A stretch of 64,000 nt of DNA, taken from an uncultured Alphaproteobacteria bacterium (GTDB taxonomy: Bacteria > Pseudomonadota > Alphaproteobacteria > RF32 > CAG-239). Both the position numbers and the translations under genes were made by a program. The stretch lies in the NCBI GenBank assembly GCA_944390315.1, contig CALXPO010000003.1:1-64000 (forward strand), in the 5' to 3' direction. The notes below the pieces were generated by a model. The model ran no database searches, was not told where the DNA came from, and saw nothing but the letters and a program-made list of their open reading frames with translations. Positions 44,266-53,510 of the stretch are shown piece by piece; the stretch's first letter is position 1, and every line of letters begins with the position of its first letter.

Positions 44266-45726
44266 ATGACAGAATTTTCTTTTAACCAAACCGGAAAAAG
44301 TAACGCCGAAGTTAAGATTATTCTAGCTTCGGGCAGTAACTTTAGGTCCGGCAAATTTATTTCCGAAGACGAAGTGGCTGCTCTGAAAAACGCTGCAAAA
44401 AAACAAAATTTTGAAGGTAAAAACGGAACTTTTGCCGAAATTAATAACGGTAAAAAACAAATTATTCTGGCAGGCATCGGCAACAAATCCACCTCGCTCA
44501 GTCAACAAATTTTGGGCGGAAAAATTTATAAAAAAATTTGCAACTCGACAAATGCCGCCATTTACATTCCAACAGACAAAAAAAATCAATTAAGCCTCAC
44601 CGAAACAGCTTGCAATATTGCTTTGGGTATAGAACTCGGCGGTTACCGTTTTGATAAATATTTTACCAAAAAATCGGCAGACAGTTATCCTAAACTTGAA
44701 AAAATTGATTTTTATGGTGAAGAAAAAATTGATGAAAGTAAATATCCCGCCTATCAAGCACTAGCCTCATCCGTACGTTATGCTCGCGATTTGTGCAACG
44801 AACCCGCTAACAACCTTACACCCGAAATTTATGCCGACGACATTGAACGTTTGGACTATCTCAATATTGATATTACCGTTCTTGAAGAAGATAAAATCCA
44901 CGACCTCGGTATGGACATGCTGCTTTCTGTTGCCCAAGGTTCGGTTAACGCTCCGCGTGTTGCCGTTTTGCAATGGAAAGGGAATAAAGACAGTAAAGAA
45001 TTTGATATCGGACTGGTCGGCAAAGGTGTAACCTTTGATTCGGGCGGTATATCTTTGAAACCGTCGGCCAACATGGGGGACATGAAAGGTGATATGACCG
45101 GTTCGGCAGTGGTTGTTGCATCAATTAAAGCCGCCGCTCTGCAAAAATTGCCGTTAAACATTGTCGGTGTTGTCGGTCTGGTTGAAAATATGCCTTCAGG
45201 TTCGGCGACCCGTCCGGGAGACGTGGTCAAGTCCATGTCCGGACAAACGGTCGAAGTTGTCAATACCGATGCCGAAGGACGCTTGGTTTTAGGCGACTGT
45301 CTGTGGTACATTCAAGAAAAATTCGGCGTTAAGAGAATCATTGATATTGCCACACTTACCGGCTCAACCATGATGACTTTCGGATTCGAATATGCCGGTC
45401 TGTTTTCCAATGATGACAAACTTTCTGCCGACTTACTCAAAGCCGGAGAACAAACCGGTGAAAAACTGTGGCGCCTGCCTATTAATGCTGACTATGACAA
45501 AATGATTGATTCGGATATTGCCGATATCAAAAACTGCGGTCCCCGTTTAGCCGGCGGCATAACGGCGGCCTGCTTTTTACAACGCTTTATCCAAGATGGC
45601 ACCAAATGGGCACATTTGGATATAGCCGGTGTTGACCGCGACGAAAAAGGACATCCTCTAACCCCTAAAGGAGCAACGGCTTTCGGTGTCAGAGTCTTAA
45701 ATCAATTCTTACGTCATATGAAATAA
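44266..45726 (+). CDS. pepA: Leucyl aminopeptidase (M17 family)
   Basis: A 486-residue cytosolic M17 peptidase. The C-terminal catalytic half carries GLVGKGVTFDSGGISLKPSANMGDMKGDMTGSAVV (Lys and Asp metal ligands), GLVENMPSGSATRPGDVVKSMSGQTVEVVNTDAEGRLVLGDCL (the NTDAEGRL signature), and an intact C-terminus. The N-terminal domain is divergent, as usual. AAGGAGAAGC precedes the ATG and a terminator follows. In some bacteria PepA also binds DNA in Xer recombination; not testable here. Confidence 0.95.
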   Translation: MTEFSFNQTGKSNAEVKIILASGSNFRSGKFISEDEVAALKNAAKKQNFEGKNGTFAEINNGKKQIILAGIGNKSTSLSQQILGGKIYKKICNSTNAAIYIPTDKKNQLSLTETACNIALGIELGGYRFDKYFTKKSADSYPKLEKIDFYGEEKIDESKYPAYQALASSVRYARDLCNEPANNLTPEIYADDIERLDYLNIDITVLEEDKIHDLGMDMLLSVAQGSVNAPRVAVLQWKGNKDSKEFDIGLVGKGVTFDSGGISLKPSANMGDMKGDMTGSAVVVASIKAAALQKLPLNIVGVVGLVENMPSGSATRPGDVVKSMSGQTVEVVNTDAEGRLVLGDCLWYIQEKFGVKRIIDIATLTGSTMMTFGFEYAGLFSNDDKLSADLLKAGEQTGEKLWRLPINADYDKMIDSDIADIKNCGPRLAGGITAACFLQRFIQDGTKWAHLDIAGVDRDEKGHPLTPKGATAFGVRVLNQFLRHMK

Positions 45727-45736
45727 ATATAACAAC

Positions 45737-45774
45737 AAAAAAATGCGGGAGGATAAAACCTCTCGCATTTTTTA
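45737..45774 (+). terminator. Terminator of pepA
   Basis: AAATGCGGGAGG pairs with CCTCTCGCATTT (one G-T pair) around ATAAAA, with T residues after. Confidence 0.8.
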
Positions 45775-45791
45775 TTCTTAGCTACCAAAGA

Positions 45792-47156
45792 TTATTTACT
45801 CTTACTCTGGCATTTGAGCACGGCGGCAAGGAATTCATCTTCTTCCATCAATCTGCCCTTGAGCAAGATTTCCGGAGAAACAAGACCTTCTGCCACCAGT
45901 CTGTATGCCATGTTCATGGTACTTTCAAGCTGTTGCTTATCCCAAGCCGCACCGCTTGCACCTTCATCATAGGCATCAATCATCAACGTTCTGATGATTT
46001 TGAGCACGGCAGCAACGGTTTCGTCGGCTCCGCAAAGCTCGTTGACCACATTCGGGTAAGAATACCCTAAGAACAGTGGCGCCAACGCCTTGAACTGCTG
46101 CGGATATTCACCCAAGTTCGGCAATGTAAACCTTGTCCGTCCCTGTTCTCTGAACAAATGCGCCACGCCATTTGCCAGAGTCAAATCAGCCATCTGCGCT
46201 TCGGGCCTGTCATAGCTGAAAATACGAAGATTCTCAGTTACACGACGTCCGATTTGACTTTCTTCGATGCCCTTACAAGCCAAAGCTCCTTCAATAGCGG
46301 AAGAGAAACGCTTCGGTTCAATATCGGCAATACGAACCCAGATGTTGTCCCAATCTTTCAATCCGAAAGAAAGTTCGGTTGCTACCCGCATCTGATAGAG
46401 CGGATAAGTTACGCAGATCAGATTAACGTTATCGCTGACTTCATAGTGCACCAATGTTTCCTTAATCAGCTGAATATTTTCAGCCGTTGAAGTGTCGCGC
46501 GGGCTCATCAGAAGTTTGCGAAGCAGACCTTTTGGAATACCGAGCATCAGCATCTGACGCAGATACATTCTGTACTCAGAGTTCTTGCGAATTTTGAATT
46601 TCGGCGAGAACTCCGTCAGATTCTGATTATCCTGAAGTCCGAGGAACATCACACCATAAGGCAGAGCCTTGTGATTGCGGATGTAATGGTAGATAGCCTC
46701 GGCGGCTTTCACACCACTCTCGGGCGCTCCTGAAAAGACAACCAGAATATCCTTACGACTGCCTTCCCGATAAGGAATATGGCGATAATCATAAGAAACG
46801 ACGTTTCTATCACCATAGCGCAGCACCTCACCGCAATCTCCGCGTCCGAATTGTTCTGCCGCCAGTATGGTGGCAATTTCTTCAGGATAGAGGCGATAAC
46901 GAGGCACTCCGTGAAGTCCGGCCGACGATATCATCTGACGACAGTATTCTTTTTTTTCGTTCAGACTACCGTCGTGTCTTTGGAGGACATCCAGAACCCA
47001 TTTGATGGCATTTTGCCAATCCTTGAACTCCTGCACAGTATGTCCACGTTTTTTGAACCCAGGAAAAGCTGACATTTGAAAATCAACTTTTTCACCATAC
47101 TTTGCATTTCTGACAATGACTTTAGCAAGCCTTTCGTAGCATGTAATTTGATTCAT
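45792..47156 (-). CDS. DUF218 (YdcF/ElyC)-like protein, possibly foreign
   Basis: A 454-residue protein of unknown role. KDILVVFSGAPESGVKAAEAIYHYIRN followed by SPRDTSTAENIQLIKETL and NLICVTYPLYQMRVATEL resembles the DUF218 pattern of SanA/YdcF/ElyC proteins (S-G-x2-E, then E-S/N-T-x2-N, then a YxxxR helix). No signal peptide is apparent, unlike ElyC. No ribosome site precedes the ATG; a sigma70-like promoter with 17-bp spacer lies 50 bases away. GC content is visibly above most neighbours. It may come from phage or another phylum. Confidence 0.5.
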   Translation of the reverse strand: MNQITCYERLAKVIVRNAKYGEKVDFQMSAFPGFKKRGHTVQEFKDWQNAIKWVLDVLQRHDGSLNEKKEYCRQMISSAGLHGVPRYRLYPEEIATILAAEQFGRGDCGEVLRYGDRNVVSYDYRHIPYREGSRKDILVVFSGAPESGVKAAEAIYHYIRNHKALPYGVMFLGLQDNQNLTEFSPKFKIRKNSEYRMYLRQMLMLGIPKGLLRKLLMSPRDTSTAENIQLIKETLVHYEVSDNVNLICVTYPLYQMRVATELSFGLKDWDNIWVRIADIEPKRFSSAIEGALACKGIEESQIGRRVTENLRIFSYDRPEAQMADLTLANGVAHLFREQGRTRFTLPNLGEYPQQFKALAPLFLGYSYPNVVNELCGADETVAAVLKIIRTLMIDAYDEGASGAAWDKQQLESTMNMAYRLVAEGLVSPEILLKGRLMEEDEFLAAVLKCQSKSK

Positions 47157-47205
47157 GGTTAATAATAAATTAAGTTAAGTTAATAATTAAACAAACTACA
47201 CATAT

Positions 47206-47234
47206 AATGTATGCTTATTACCTTAAACAGTCAA
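47206..47234 (-). promoter_or_regulatory. Sigma70-like promoter of the DUF218-like gene
   Basis: TTGACT (47234-47229) and TACATT (47211-47206), spacer 17 bp, on the minus strand. The leader to the ATG is about 45-50 bases of almost pure A and T and lacks a ribosome site. Confidence 0.55.
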
Positions 47235-47253
47235 CAAAATTTTGACAAAAATT

Positions 47254-48492
47254 TTAATTATTTGGCAATTTGACAATAAAAATCGAACCTTTACCGATTT
47301 TGCTCTTAACTTCAATGCTGCCGCCGTGTAATTCAACAATTTCTTTGGCAATTGATAACCCCAAGCCAATTCCCGCCTGTTGTCGGCTACGTGTTTTATC
47401 CGCACGATAAAAACGCTCAAAAATATGAATCAAATCTTTTTCCGCAATACCCATTCCTTCATCTCGGACTTCTATCTGGCAATGCCTGTCATCTTCTTTG
47501 GCAATGATTTCAATTTTAGAATTCTCAGGGCTGTATTTAACGGCATTATCCAACAAAATTAACAGCAACCGTTTCAGCAATTCTTTATCGGCATGCACAT
47601 AAATATCGTCCTTGCAAAGATTGATTAAATTCCGATTAGTATATTTGCCCAATTTCTGTATCAATTTATCAATAATCGGTTTAAGGACAAATTTTTCTTT
47701 TCTGACGCCTATTTGCCTGTTATCTGCACGAGCAAGTTCAAGTAAGTTATTGATAAGAGTAGACATATTCAAAACTTCTTCTTTCATTCCCGATAATACA
47801 TCTTCTTTGGGCATTTTTAATTCAAGTAATTCTATTGACGAGAGCAATACGGCCAAAGGAGTTCTTAATTCATGCGATGCATCGGCAACAAAGCGTTTTT
47901 GATTTTCAAGCATTCTGATGAGTGGGGCAATCGTCCTGTCTGCCAAAAAATTACCGCATATCCATGCAGCTCCCAACATCAATAACAAAGCAAACATCAC
48001 CAAATACGTATAGCGTAGGGATAATAATCTGAACGGTGAGATATTAACCAAAATGACCACTTTACCGTTAGCTGTTTTCCCTGCCAAAATATAAAATTGC
48101 CACTCGCGATTTTGTTCATCGTAAACCGAAAATTTTTCAAGTCGTTTTTCGCTGTTATAGTTGGATATTTTTTCACGACAGAGCTTGTCAACCTGCGCAT
48201 TTTGCGGATGTTCGGCAAAGACCAAACGGTTTCCAACAAACCAATAGGCATAACTATAAATTGAGCTGATATCAGATTCTACGACAGTTTCCTCCAGAGG
48301 AGTCGTAGCATTAATCCCCGCATCTTCAGCTTCTCTGATTTCGGCAGCCAAAGCATCAAACATAGTATCCGCCAATACTTTTTGCACGGCATATTTACAC
48401 ATGGCAAAACCGCCAAAAGCAAAAAACAGCAGCATGATTGCAATAATGAGCGTATATTTATAAACAAGGCGGCGCCTGATTTGCGAAGTCAT
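47254..48492 (-). CDS. Sensor histidine kinase, PmrB/QseC-like
   Basis: A 412-residue inner-membrane kinase. Two membrane segments (IIAIMLLFFAFGGFAMC and TYLVMFALLLMLGAAWICG) flank a periplasmic sensor domain of about 120 residues. The cytoplasmic part has the H box DASHELRTPLAVLLSSIELLEL, then NAVKYSPENSKIEI (N box), EVRDEGMGIAEKDLIHIFERFYR (G1/F) and GIGLGLSIAKEIV (G2). It overlaps the response regulator gene by four bases (ATGA). Divergent placement next to eptA suggests sensing of envelope stress or cationic peptides. Confidence 0.92.
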   Translation of the reverse strand: MTSQIRRRLVYKYTLIIAIMLLFFAFGGFAMCKYAVQKVLADTMFDALAAEIREAEDAGINATTPLEETVVESDISSIYSYAYWFVGNRLVFAEHPQNAQVDKLCREKISNYNSEKRLEKFSVYDEQNREWQFYILAGKTANGKVVILVNISPFRLLSLRYTYLVMFALLLMLGAAWICGNFLADRTIAPLIRMLENQKRFVADASHELRTPLAVLLSSIELLELKMPKEDVLSGMKEEVLNMSTLINNLLELARADNRQIGVRKEKFVLKPIIDKLIQKLGKYTNRNLINLCKDDIYVHADKELLKRLLLILLDNAVKYSPENSKIEIIAKEDDRHCQIEVRDEGMGIAEKDLIHIFERFYRADKTRSRQQAGIGLGLSIAKEIVELHGGSIEVKSKIGKGSIFIVKLPNN

Positions 48493-49184
48493 TTTTCAAT
48501 CTCCAAGACATAACCTACGGATTTAACCAATTTTATTTTTATACGATCGGTTACTTTACGAATTTTTCTTCGCAAAATGTAAATATAAGCATCTAAATTA
48601 GAAGGACTGATATCCGGATTGTTTGCCCACACCTTATCCATAATTGTTTCCCTGAGCAATATTTGCCCACTGTTAACAAACAAAACACGAAACAAATCAA
48701 ATTCTCTGCGACTGAGTTTTAATTCCTTGCCATCAATTGACAAAGTTCCCGTCTTATTATTCATATCAATTCCCGCTTTGGTATATACATTATCAACAAA
48801 CGGACGCCCCTTTCTTCTTCCCAAAGCATTCACGCGAGCAACCAATTCTTTATTTTCAAACGGTTTAACCAAATAATCATCGGCACCGCTTTCCAAACCT
48901 AAGACGCAATCATCTGTCGCATCTCGGGCCGTCAAAAAGATTATGCCGCCTTGATAGTTGAATTTATGAGGATTGCGCAAAAGTTTACAAATTTCAATTC
49001 CGCTGATTTCAGGCAACATCCAATCCAAAATAATAACATCAAAACTGTTGGCTGCCGCTTCATTTATAAAATCAAGAGCTTCTTTTCCGTCTTTTGCCCA
49101 CTCAACTTCAAAACTGGAAAACTCAAGTAAACTTTTAATCAAGCCACCCAGTTTAATATCATCTTCGACCAGCAGCAATCTCAT
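48489..49184 (-). CDS. OmpR/PhoB-family response regulator, PmrA-like
   Basis: A 231-residue regulator with a receiver domain (LLVEDDIKLGGLIKSLLE; VIILDWMLPEISG with the phospho-acceptor Asp; FLTARDATDD; DDYLVKPFENKEL) and a winged-helix output domain (LKLSRREFDLFRVLFVNSGQILLRETIMDKVWANNPDISPSNLDAYIYILRRKIRK). It is transcribed before its kinase partner and diverges from eptA across 327 bp containing a direct repeat, the likely binding site. Confidence 0.93.
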   Translation of the reverse strand: MRLLLVEDDIKLGGLIKSLLEFSSFEVEWAKDGKEALDFINEAAANSFDVIILDWMLPEISGIEICKLLRNPHKFNYQGGIIFLTARDATDDCVLGLESGADDYLVKPFENKELVARVNALGRRKGRPFVDNVYTKAGIDMNNKTGTLSIDGKELKLSRREFDLFRVLFVNSGQILLRETIMDKVWANNPDISPSNLDAYIYILRRKIRKVTDRIKIKLVKSVGYVLEIEK

Positions 49185-49234
49185 GTATCTTCTCCCTCAT
49201 TAAAAGTTTATAAGATGATATATCTGACTGGCAA

Positions 49235-49274
49235 GCAAAAATTATTGTTATACGCGCAAAAATTATTCTTATAC
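49235..49274. promoter_or_regulatory. Direct repeat, probable response-regulator site
   Basis: GCAAAAATTATTGTTATAC (49235-49253) recurs at 49256-49274 with one change (C for G). The 21-bp period is two helical turns, as for tandem OmpR-family monomers or dimers. It lies 51 bp before the regulator start and 238 bp before eptA. The rest of 49185-49511 holds one hairpin (49446-49473) just upstream of the eptA ribosome site and no gene. Confidence 0.55.
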
Positions 49275-49511
49275 GAAAGAATAATAAATTTATCTGTTTT
49301 TGAGATTATTTTCAGATTGGACACTTAAAAAGTAAAAAAGAATAATCATGCTTGTTTTATAAAAATATAAAGTTGCATTGTTATTTTATCTGTCTTTGTC
49401 AAACTTTTTGATAAAGAGTCTTTATGAATGTCTCTTTTGGTAAAAAATGTCCGGATGTTTTCATCTGGACATTATATCTAAGAAAAAACAATCAACCACA
49501 GGAGAGTCGTT

Positions 49512-51098
49512 ATGCCCCGCATCAAATTTAGTACTGAGGCTTTCAAATATAACTTATTTTTTTCTTTATTCCTGTTTTTGCCATATAATTTTATATTTTT
49601 TAAAAAATTATATGCCGTTACCGGTTGGGGCATAGATTATATATGTATCAACTTGATAATTTGGTTGTTGCTTTTTATCTGCACCAATTTATTGCTATGG
49701 AAACATACATCAAAAATATTCTCAGTTATTTTCATCTTACTTAACGCTTTTTGCCTATACTTTATGAGCACCTTTAGCGTTTCAATTGACAAAATCATGC
49801 TTCTTAACGCACTTGAAACAGATATGGCTGAAAGTATGGATTTGCTCAATCGTAAATTTTTTACTTTTGTATTTGTAGGGGGAATTCTACCAAGCCTGCT
49901 CCTTTATTTCGTCAATATCAAATTTGTTGCTTTCAAAAAAGAATTAATAACCAGAGCTATCGCCATATTTGCCTGTTTAGGACTTATTTCAGCAATTATT
50001 TTTTCAAATTTCAAATACACCGCACAATTTTTGCGCAACAATCGCGACTTAAAATATGACTTGTTGCCCGTAAACTATGTCGGAGCCGTCATATCCGCCG
50101 TCAAAATCCTTGTCAGAAGTAATCACGAATATATCAATATCGGCACAGATGCCGTTTACGTTCCGCAAAATACCAATAACAAACCTAATTTAATTGTCTT
50201 GGTTATCGGCGAAACCGCTCGTGCTGCCAATTTTTCTCTCGGCGGCTACAAACAAGACACCAATCGAGATTTACTTCCCTATACCGACGATTTATTCTAT
50301 TTTGAACAAACAACTTCTTGCGGGACTTCCACTGCCGTGTCTTTACCTTGTATTTTTTCAAATCAACCGAGGAAACACTTCAAACCCGGAACAGAAGTTT
50401 ATACCGATAATCTCTTGGATATTTTTAAGCGCAGCGGGTATAATGTTCTTTGGCGCGAAAACAATTCTGGCTGCAAAAACATATGCAATCGGGTAGAAAC
50501 AGAAACTTTTTGCCGAAACTATGCTTGCAAAGATGAAATTTTACTAAAGAATTTTCAACAAAAAATAAATTCTTACGCCGGCAACACTCTGGTTGTTCTC
50601 CATCAACAAGGCAGCCACGGTCCCGCTTATTTTAACCGCTATCCGAAAGAATTTGAACGATATACACCAACTTGTCAAACCGAAGACTTAAGTCAATGCA
50701 GCCAACAACAAGTTATCAATACCTATGATAATTCTTTGGCATACACATCTTATATGCTGGCACAGACAATTAAACAACTGCAAGCGCTGTCATCAAGCCA
50801 TAACGTGGTTCTTTTGTATGTTTCTGATCACGGAGAATCTTTAGGTGAAAACGGAATTTACCTTCATGCAGCTCCGTATCTGATTGCTCCCGATGAGCAA
50901 ACTCATGTACCGTTTTTAATTTGGCTTGATAAAGAAAATGCCGATGCTTTCAATATAGACGTCAATTGTCTGCAACAAAAAATTGCTCAACCACAATCTC
51001 ATGACAATATTTTTCATTCTGTCTTACACCTTGGCGGAATAAAAACACAAGTTTACAATAAAGAACTTGATATTTTTGACGCTTGCCGTAAAAAATAA
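49512..51098 (+). CDS. eptA: Lipid A phosphoethanolamine transferase
   Basis: A 528-residue protein of the EptA/PmrC/MCR family. Five N-terminal membrane segments (FLFLPYNFIFFKKL, INLIIWLLLFICTNLLLW, VIFILLNAFCLYFM and others) precede a periplasmic catalytic domain: IVLVIGETARAANFSLGGY, SCGTSTAVSLPCIFS with the nucleophile Thr near residue 272, RENNSGCKNIC, VVLHQQGSHGPAYFNRYP and LLYVSDHGESLGE. Paired Cys residues suggest the usual disulfides. It adds phosphoethanolamine to lipid A and lowers sensitivity to cationic peptides. GGAGAG precedes the ATG. Divergent two-component genes are the likely regulators. Confidence 0.92.
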   Translation: MPRIKFSTEAFKYNLFFSLFLFLPYNFIFFKKLYAVTGWGIDYICINLIIWLLLFICTNLLLWKHTSKIFSVIFILLNAFCLYFMSTFSVSIDKIMLLNALETDMAESMDLLNRKFFTFVFVGGILPSLLLYFVNIKFVAFKKELITRAIAIFACLGLISAIIFSNFKYTAQFLRNNRDLKYDLLPVNYVGAVISAVKILVRSNHEYINIGTDAVYVPQNTNNKPNLIVLVIGETARAANFSLGGYKQDTNRDLLPYTDDLFYFEQTTSCGTSTAVSLPCIFSNQPRKHFKPGTEVYTDNLLDIFKRSGYNVLWRENNSGCKNICNRVETETFCRNYACKDEILLKNFQQKINSYAGNTLVVLHQQGSHGPAYFNRYPKEFERYTPTCQTEDLSQCSQQQVINTYDNSLAYTSYMLAQTIKQLQALSSSHNVVLLYVSDHGESLGENGIYLHAAPYLIAPDEQTHVPFLIWLDKENADAFNIDVNCLQQKIAQPQSHDNIFHSVLHLGGIKTQVYNKELDIFDACRKK

Positions 51099-51162
51099 AA
51101 ATAATTTTTTGCTCTTTTCTTTCTCCGATAAAAACATATATAGGTAGGCAAAGGAGAAGATT

Positions 51163-51828
51163 ATGATTATTAACTCTGTTTTTAAAAAGCAATCAAAAGC
51201 CCTGCGTGCCCTATGGAATTTTTTAACCAGCCCGACCGGTGCTTTTTTGATTGCCGTTTCTGCAATTTTAATCGGCTATTACCAGTTCTACATCAGCCGT
51301 CCCATTCTAAAATATATATCGCAAACAACAAAAATATCTTCATCTTCGGGTAGTGATGATTTCAAAATTCACATCAACGGAAAAGATTACCCAAAATTAT
51401 ACAAAACCGAAATTTCTTTAACAAATACCGGTGAAGAAGCTCTTTCCGGCGGCGATGTTTCATCTATCGGACATGATCCGATACGTATAATCATTCCACC
51501 AAGAGTCAAAATATTGCATTATGGCTTGGATAATGAAGAAACTTCAAAGAATGTAGCCGTTGAACTTGTTCCGATAAAAGATGCCATAGTTATCAAATTT
51601 AATTATCTCAATCCGGAAAATAAAATTACCGTTATTTTATATAGTGAAGACAGTTACAGCGGATACGAAATCCAAGGTTCCGCCGTTAATGTTAACCAAA
51701 TAACACAAGCATGGACCGACGAACAAACTCAAAAATTTGTTTTTGGCAGCATTTTCGGGATTATTATTTTCTACACCTTATTTATTTACCTTTATGTTCG
51801 ACGGCATCGTCCTTTACCGAGAATCTGA
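51163..51828 (+). CDS. Membrane protein of unknown function
   Basis: A 221-residue protein with one membrane segment near each end (TGAFLIAVSAILIGYYQFYI and FVFGSIFGIIIFYTLFIYLYV) and about 140 polar residues between, predicted beta-rich (KTEISLTNTGEEALSGGDVSSIG). GGAG before the ATG. It follows eptA by 64 bp and may be in the same transcript; a terminator comes after it. I know no family. Confidence 0.6.
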   Translation: MIINSVFKKQSKALRALWNFLTSPTGAFLIAVSAILIGYYQFYISRPILKYISQTTKISSSSGSDDFKIHINGKDYPKLYKTEISLTNTGEEALSGGDVSSIGHDPIRIIIPPRVKILHYGLDNEETSKNVAVELVPIKDAIVIKFNYLNPENKITVILYSEDSYSGYEIQGSAVNVNQITQAWTDEQTQKFVFGSIFGIIIFYTLFIYLYVRRHRPLPRI

Positions 51829-51830
51829 TA

Positions 51831-51867
51831 AAAAAAAGAGACCTCAATAAACTTACGGTCTCTTTTT
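51831..51867. terminator. Bidirectional terminator
   Basis: AAAAAGAGACC pairs with GGTCTCTTTTT over a 13-base loop. It lies between the eptA unit and the convergent cyclophilin gene. Confidence 0.75.
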
Positions 51868-51884
51868 TGTTCTCAGAGAAATTA

Positions 51885-52490
51885 TTAAAGATCTGCTATC
51901 ACAGACATTGAAATAATCTCATCGGGTTGAGATACCATACCATTGGCACCGCTGCCGCGCTTAATCATATCGACATATTCCATACCAGAGGTAACCTCTC
52001 CCCAAACGGTATATTGACCGTTGAGCCACGGAGCTTCGGCAAAGCAAATAAAGAATTGTGAATCTGCGGAATCCGGATCCATGGCTCTGGCCATAGAAAC
52101 GGTCCCCCGCAAATGCGGACGACGGTTAAACTCAGCTTTTAATTTTTTACCGCTGCCACTGGTACCCGTACCGTAAGGACAACCGGTCTGCGCCATAAAA
52201 CCGTCAATCACGCGGTGAAATTTTAATCCGTTATAAAAACCTTGACGAACCAGTTCCTTAATTCTTTTTACATGGTTAGGTGCATCTTCAGGATACATCT
52301 CAATCACGACATCGCCGTTTTTGAGCTTAAGCAACAAAGCATTTTCAGCATCTTTTACCTGATATTTTGCTTTATCTTTTTTGGCTCTTGTCGGACTTTT
52401 AGTTAATTTTTTTGTTTCAGAAACATGCAATCCTTTGGTTTCAGATTTGGCCAATTTTGCTGTTTTTGCATCTTTTAACATTTGTGCCAT
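51885..52490 (-). CDS. Cyclophilin-type peptidyl-prolyl isomerase
   Basis: A 201-residue protein. After a Lys-rich 45-residue N-terminal extension (MAQMLKDAKTAKLAKSETKG) without signal peptide comes a cyclophilin domain: KFHRVIDGFMAQTGCPYGTGTSGSG contains the FHR and MAQ-G catalytic region, followed by AMDPDSADSQFFICFAEAPWLNGQYTVWGEV. It catalyses proline isomerisation, probably in the cytoplasm. The basic extension is unusual and may bind nucleic acid or ribosomes. AGGAGATG precedes the start. Confidence 0.9.
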   Translation of the reverse strand: MAQMLKDAKTAKLAKSETKGLHVSETKKLTKSPTRAKKDKAKYQVKDAENALLLKLKNGDVVIEMYPEDAPNHVKRIKELVRQGFYNGLKFHRVIDGFMAQTGCPYGTGTSGSGKKLKAEFNRRPHLRGTVSMARAMDPDSADSQFFICFAEAPWLNGQYTVWGEVTSGMEYVDMIKRGSGANGMVSQPDEIISMSVIADL

Positions 52491-52556
52491 AATACATCTC
52501 CTAAAATTATTTTCTATAAAATATATAGGGATAAATTTTTACAATAACAAGCAGAC

Positions 52557-53510
52557 TCACTTGTGCTTAAGCACATAATCAACACGTTCATCGACACTCA
52601 AGCCTTTTGGATAAGACACCCGAATTCGTTTAAGCAAATCCCTGATACCGTGTCCGTTAGCAATTTGAATGGCTAATCCCGGACGGGCATTCAACTCCAA
52701 CATCATCGGACCGCGATACTTATCCAAAACAATATCTGCTCCCAAATAACCCAAACCTGTCATTTCATAACCTTTTGCGGCAATTTCCAGATGTTCACGC
52801 CAAAAAGGCACTTCCAACTTCATCAAATCGGCACCGGTATCGGGATGATGCGTAATCGGCAAATTGTGTGAAACGGCAGCGACGGCACGACCGGTTTTAA
52901 TATCTATTCCGACACCGACCGCACCTTGGTGTAAATTGGCACGACCGCTTGACTCTTTTGTGGCCAAACGCATCATGGCCACAGCAGGATATCCCTGATA
53001 AACAATAACGCGCACATCGGGAATGCCTTGATAACTGAAATCTTGGAATTGAGTCGAAAAGTGCACCATTTCTTCCAAGACGGCAACGTCATATTTCCCG
53101 CCTAAAGAATAAAGACCGCTCAAGATATTGGAAATATGCTGATAGACTTCGTGATAAGTCAGTACTTTTTCCGACGCGGTCACAAAACGTTCGGGTGTAT
53201 ATTCTTTTATAACCAGAACACCTTTTCCGCCGCTACCGTGAGCCGGTTTAATAACAAATTCCTTATATCCTTCAACCAAACGTAAAAAACTGTCTACTTC
53301 ATTTTGGACTTCGACGACACCGATAAGATGAGGGGTATTGATACCGACGCTATCGGCCAATTTTTTAGTTTGCACCTTGTCGTCAACCAACGGATAAAGA
53401 CGCCGCTTATTGCTTTTGGCAATAATCTCATAGTTACGGCGATTCATTCCGAGAACACCGGCAGCACGCAACTGTGCGGGAGTTGCAAAATTTTTCAAGA
53501 AACCGAACAT
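52557..53510 (-). CDS. RimK-like ATP-grasp ligase (RloC-like, alpha-L-glutamate ligase-like)
   Basis: A 317-residue ATP-grasp protein: NRRNYEIIAKSNKRRLYPLVDDKVQTKKLA near the N-terminus, then EFVIKPAHGSGGKGVLVIKEY (ATP lid), DVRVIVYQGYPAVAMMRLAT, GAVGVGIDIKTG and DIVLDKYRGPMMLELNARPGLAIQIANG (Mg site). The family is annotated alpha-L-glutamate ligase-like; substrates are not established. Its start overlaps the stop of the preceding membrane gene by one base (TAATG). It is last in a three-gene operon with an inactive-transglutaminase 7TM protein and a retropepsin-like protease. Confidence 0.88.
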   Translation of the reverse strand: MFGFLKNFATPAQLRAAGVLGMNRRNYEIIAKSNKRRLYPLVDDKVQTKKLADSVGINTPHLIGVVEVQNEVDSFLRLVEGYKEFVIKPAHGSGGKGVLVIKEYTPERFVTASEKVLTYHEVYQHISNILSGLYSLGGKYDVAVLEEMVHFSTQFQDFSYQGIPDVRVIVYQGYPAVAMMRLATKESSGRANLHQGAVGVGIDIKTGRAVAAVSHNLPITHHPDTGADLMKLEVPFWREHLEIAAKGYEMTGLGYLGADIVLDKYRGPMMLELNARPGLAIQIANGHGIRDLLKRIRVSYPKGLSVDERVDYVLKHK

